A stretch of 64,000 bases of DNA, from contig NC_049990.1 in the NCBI RefSeq assembly GCF_000003815.2, forward strand, positions 16,278,200-16,342,199, in the 5' to 3' direction. Positions 62,401-64,000 of the stretch are shown here, piece after piece (positions within the stretch are counted from its first letter, which is position 1; each line of letters starts with the position of its first letter). Origin of the DNA: Branchiostoma floridae (Eukaryota; Chordata; Leptocardii; Amphioxiformes; Branchiostomatidae). A model generated the notes under the pieces. It searched no databases and was not told the origin of the DNA. It worked only from the letters and a program-made list of their open reading frames with translations. A program made the position numbers and the translations under genes.

Positions 62401-63873
62401 CTCTACAGGAGATGTTAACAGTTATATGTGTTGTTTCCAGGATGTGCAGAAGATATTGACAGTTATATGATTGTGTATATTACAGGGTGCTCAAGAGATG
62501 CTGAAGGAGCTACCTGTCAAGTTTGTTGATCCAACCGAGCTGAGAGACGTCTGCGCTTCAGGTGATAAGTTTGCTACGGTAGCATGTTATGATCCTCGAG
62601 CACGGACCCATAGGGCCCCTACTGAAAGCCAGTGAAAGGGACCTTTATCCAGTTTAGTTTATAATTGCTTAAAAATGACAGAGTATACAGACGCAGAGTG
62701 ACAGAATTTATAAGCTCACATTGTACCGGCCGGGGAAATCCCCCTAGCTGTTTGGCAAGTACACTTAACGAATGGAACAAGGCTTAAAGTCACGTCCTTA
62801 GGACTCTTAAAGTAGCGTACGTACAACAGCTGTGATTCGAACTCAATACCTCTCAGTTCAAAGGCACTAACCACTGGACTAACACGCTATTGTGGTACGT
62901 CACGTTATCATATACGTCAAGTTTAAGTCTGCTTTAAATCAACGAGTAACAACTGTGTTGCTGGTACCGTTTCCAGACACGACCTGTGTTTACGCCGCCG
63001 TTCTGAGGCGACACCACCACCTCCGGCACAGGAACACCGGCCGGTACGACGAGAAAGACTATACGGAACACCCGGATAGATTTGTCTCCACATTCGCCGA
63101 ACAGGTTTGTGCAAACGTTGCGGATAAGTAGTAAGCAGGACGTATCATAGGCTACGTGCCGATGAGTTACGTCTCGGAAGAGTAACCTTTCTGGCTGTGC
63201 CAAAAGAACGTCACTTCGATCAGTTTGAGGCACTCAAAAACTACGTTTATTCACTATTGAGAAATAAAGTTCAGTCGCACTACAACGACATCGGTATTAC
63301 GCCTAGCAGTATTGTTTAAATCCAACATGTCTGGATATCTATAATACTACTAGTCTGTAACCATATCCAGGTCCTAGTCTTTTGAGACTGACTAACAGTC
63401 GTGTTAAAGCCACAGGCTAGTTGGGCAATCTTGCTGGTTGGGCATGCTGAACGGCCAAACCAACACATCAATGATAACTATGAATCTATTGGTATATCAG
63501 AGCTATATCATCTGATATGAATCTCATATAAAAATACGGGGTCGCGTATTTTTTGTCCTTTATAGTTCGCTCCGTACGTATCGTGTCTGGTGAACGGCAT
63601 GTACTGGCCTCCAACCGCACCGCGCCTTCTCACCAACGCCGACCTGCAGGGGCTGCTGGGAAACAACATGGCGGACAACGGAGTAGTTCCCGGATGTCCC
63701 AACGAAGGTCCCGCATGTCCCGACGAAGTTCCCGGATATCCCCGCTTGCCCCAGCGGCTGATCGCTGTGAGCGACATCTCGGCAGATGAGGGCGGGTCGC
63801 TGGAGTTCATGACCCAATGCACCTCCATGGACAGCCCGTTTGAAGTGTCTGACGGGACAAAATCTGAACCAGG
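59491..63873 (+). CDS. AASS: Alpha-aminoadipic semialdehyde synthase, lysine-ketoglutarate reductase half (partial)
   Basis: Eight exons, 59491-59655, 60038-60214, 60668-60758, 61123-61190, 61738-61884, 62486-62561, 62977-63104 and 63566-about 63873, join in frame and follow the first part of human AASS. The N-terminal AlaDH/PNT-like domain has [31 protein letters not shown] and GHHTPF. The nucleotide-binding segment is [19 protein letters not shown], followed by [19 protein letters not shown] and [20 protein letters not shown] is the bifunctional mitochondrial enzyme that condenses lysine with 2-oxoglutarate to saccharopine and then oxidises it. The saccharopine dehydrogenase half lies beyond the right edge. 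The ATG at 59491 gives almost no presequence, and an acceptor (CAG at 59480-59482) precedes it, so an upstream exon is likely. The last donor (GTACGG) is my choice. Confidence 0.93.
60239..60480. repeat. (CA)n microsatellite in AASS intron 2
   Basis: CACACA interrupted by AAACAC and GCGCGCG over about 240 bp, starting 25 bp after the exon 2 donor. Long threonine/histidine or cysteine/valine frames here are artefacts. Confidence 0.95.
61225..61312. repeat. Dispersed TTACTCAAGG fold-back repeat copy
   Basis: TTACTCAAGGAACTGGATAT and TTGCTCGAGTAACTACTTTTTG face each other, with TCTTATTATTTGGAT after them, as in the 38592 family. It lies in AASS intron 4. Confidence 0.65.
62270..62475. repeat. 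Diverged GATGTTGACAGTTAT tandem repeat
   Basis: CAGGATG..C..GAGATGTT(G/A)ACAGT-type units recur about every 55-60 bp just upstream of AASS exon 6 (about 62317, 62362, 62400 and 62440). Confidence 0.6.
62800..62895 (-). mobile_element. tRNA-derived SINE head
   Basis: The minus strand has TAGTCCAGTGGTTAGTGCC (A box) and GAGTTCGAATC (B box) at tRNA spacing, without a matching acceptor stem. It lies in AASS intron 6. Confidence 0.55.
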
Positions 63874-64000
63874 GTACGGTCATCAGTCAAATTTTGAAGA
63901 CATGCATTGAAACAGTTTGTGCTTCTCTATGCAAATGTCTGTTGACAAACTGCGTTGAACATTACAGACTATTATGCGCACGTGTTCCTTTCCTGCATTT

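Overview
The window is animal genomic DNA: GT-AG introns of a few hundred to a few thousand bases, phase-conserved short exons, TIR-bounded DNA transposons and MITEs, LINE and tRNA-derived SINE pieces, microsatellites and three runs of N (22974-23085, 24888-25189, 33551-33663). Gene content and repeat style fit a cephalochordate (Branchiostoma, amphioxus); that assignment is inference from recall. There is nothing prokaryotic here. Layout: 456-3418 (+) the last four exons of a pseudouridine-5'-phosphatase-like HAD phosphatase (PUDP). 5276-16680 (-) and 24197-35656 (-) two head-to-tail paralogues, about 19 kb apart, of an ankyrin-Roc-COR (ROCO) protein of the DAPK1 type that has neither the kinase nor the death domain. 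37470-40551 (-) and 50231-53895 (-) two complete five-exon paralogues of a METTL27-like (WBSCR27) SAM-dependent methyltransferase. 59491-63873 (+) the first eight recognisable exons of alpha-aminoadipic semialdehyde synthase (AASS), covering the lysine-ketoglutarate reductase half; the gene runs off the right edge. The DNA between genes, and many introns, hold mobile elements: piggyBac-like TTAA MITEs, a deleted mariner that keeps its HTH region, a Tc1-like relic with about 200-bp TIRs, a pogo/Tigger-like element with another TIR element nested in it, a hAT-type MITE with an 8-bp TSD, a Harbinger-like element, and a 5'-truncated LINE.

The most informative part is the ROCO pair. Because the copies align exon by exon and intron by intron, each serves as the empty-site control for insertions in the other. 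The mariner in copy 1 and the pogo-like element in copy 2 both have clean empty TA sites in the paralogue. Ankyrin repeats are encoded one per 99-nt phase-0 exon, three in copy 1 and five in copy 2. Each copy carries one apparent frameshift: 2 bp in the Roc exon of copy 1, and 1 bp in the COR exon of copy 2 beside an assembly gap. The C-terminus is a 13-residue LGQLQLE repeat array whose stop codon appears to be a nonsense change inside a further repeat unit, at the same place in both copies. A fragment matching the ROCO 3' flank lies upstream of the copy 2 promoter, suggesting the array once had a third unit.

The gene families do not form one pathway. PUDP acts in nucleotide salvage, ROCO proteins in signalling or innate-type scaffolds, METTL27 is an orphan methyltransferase and AASS degrades lysine in mitochondria. 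The window shows local tandem duplication and transposon turnover rather than a functional gene cluster.
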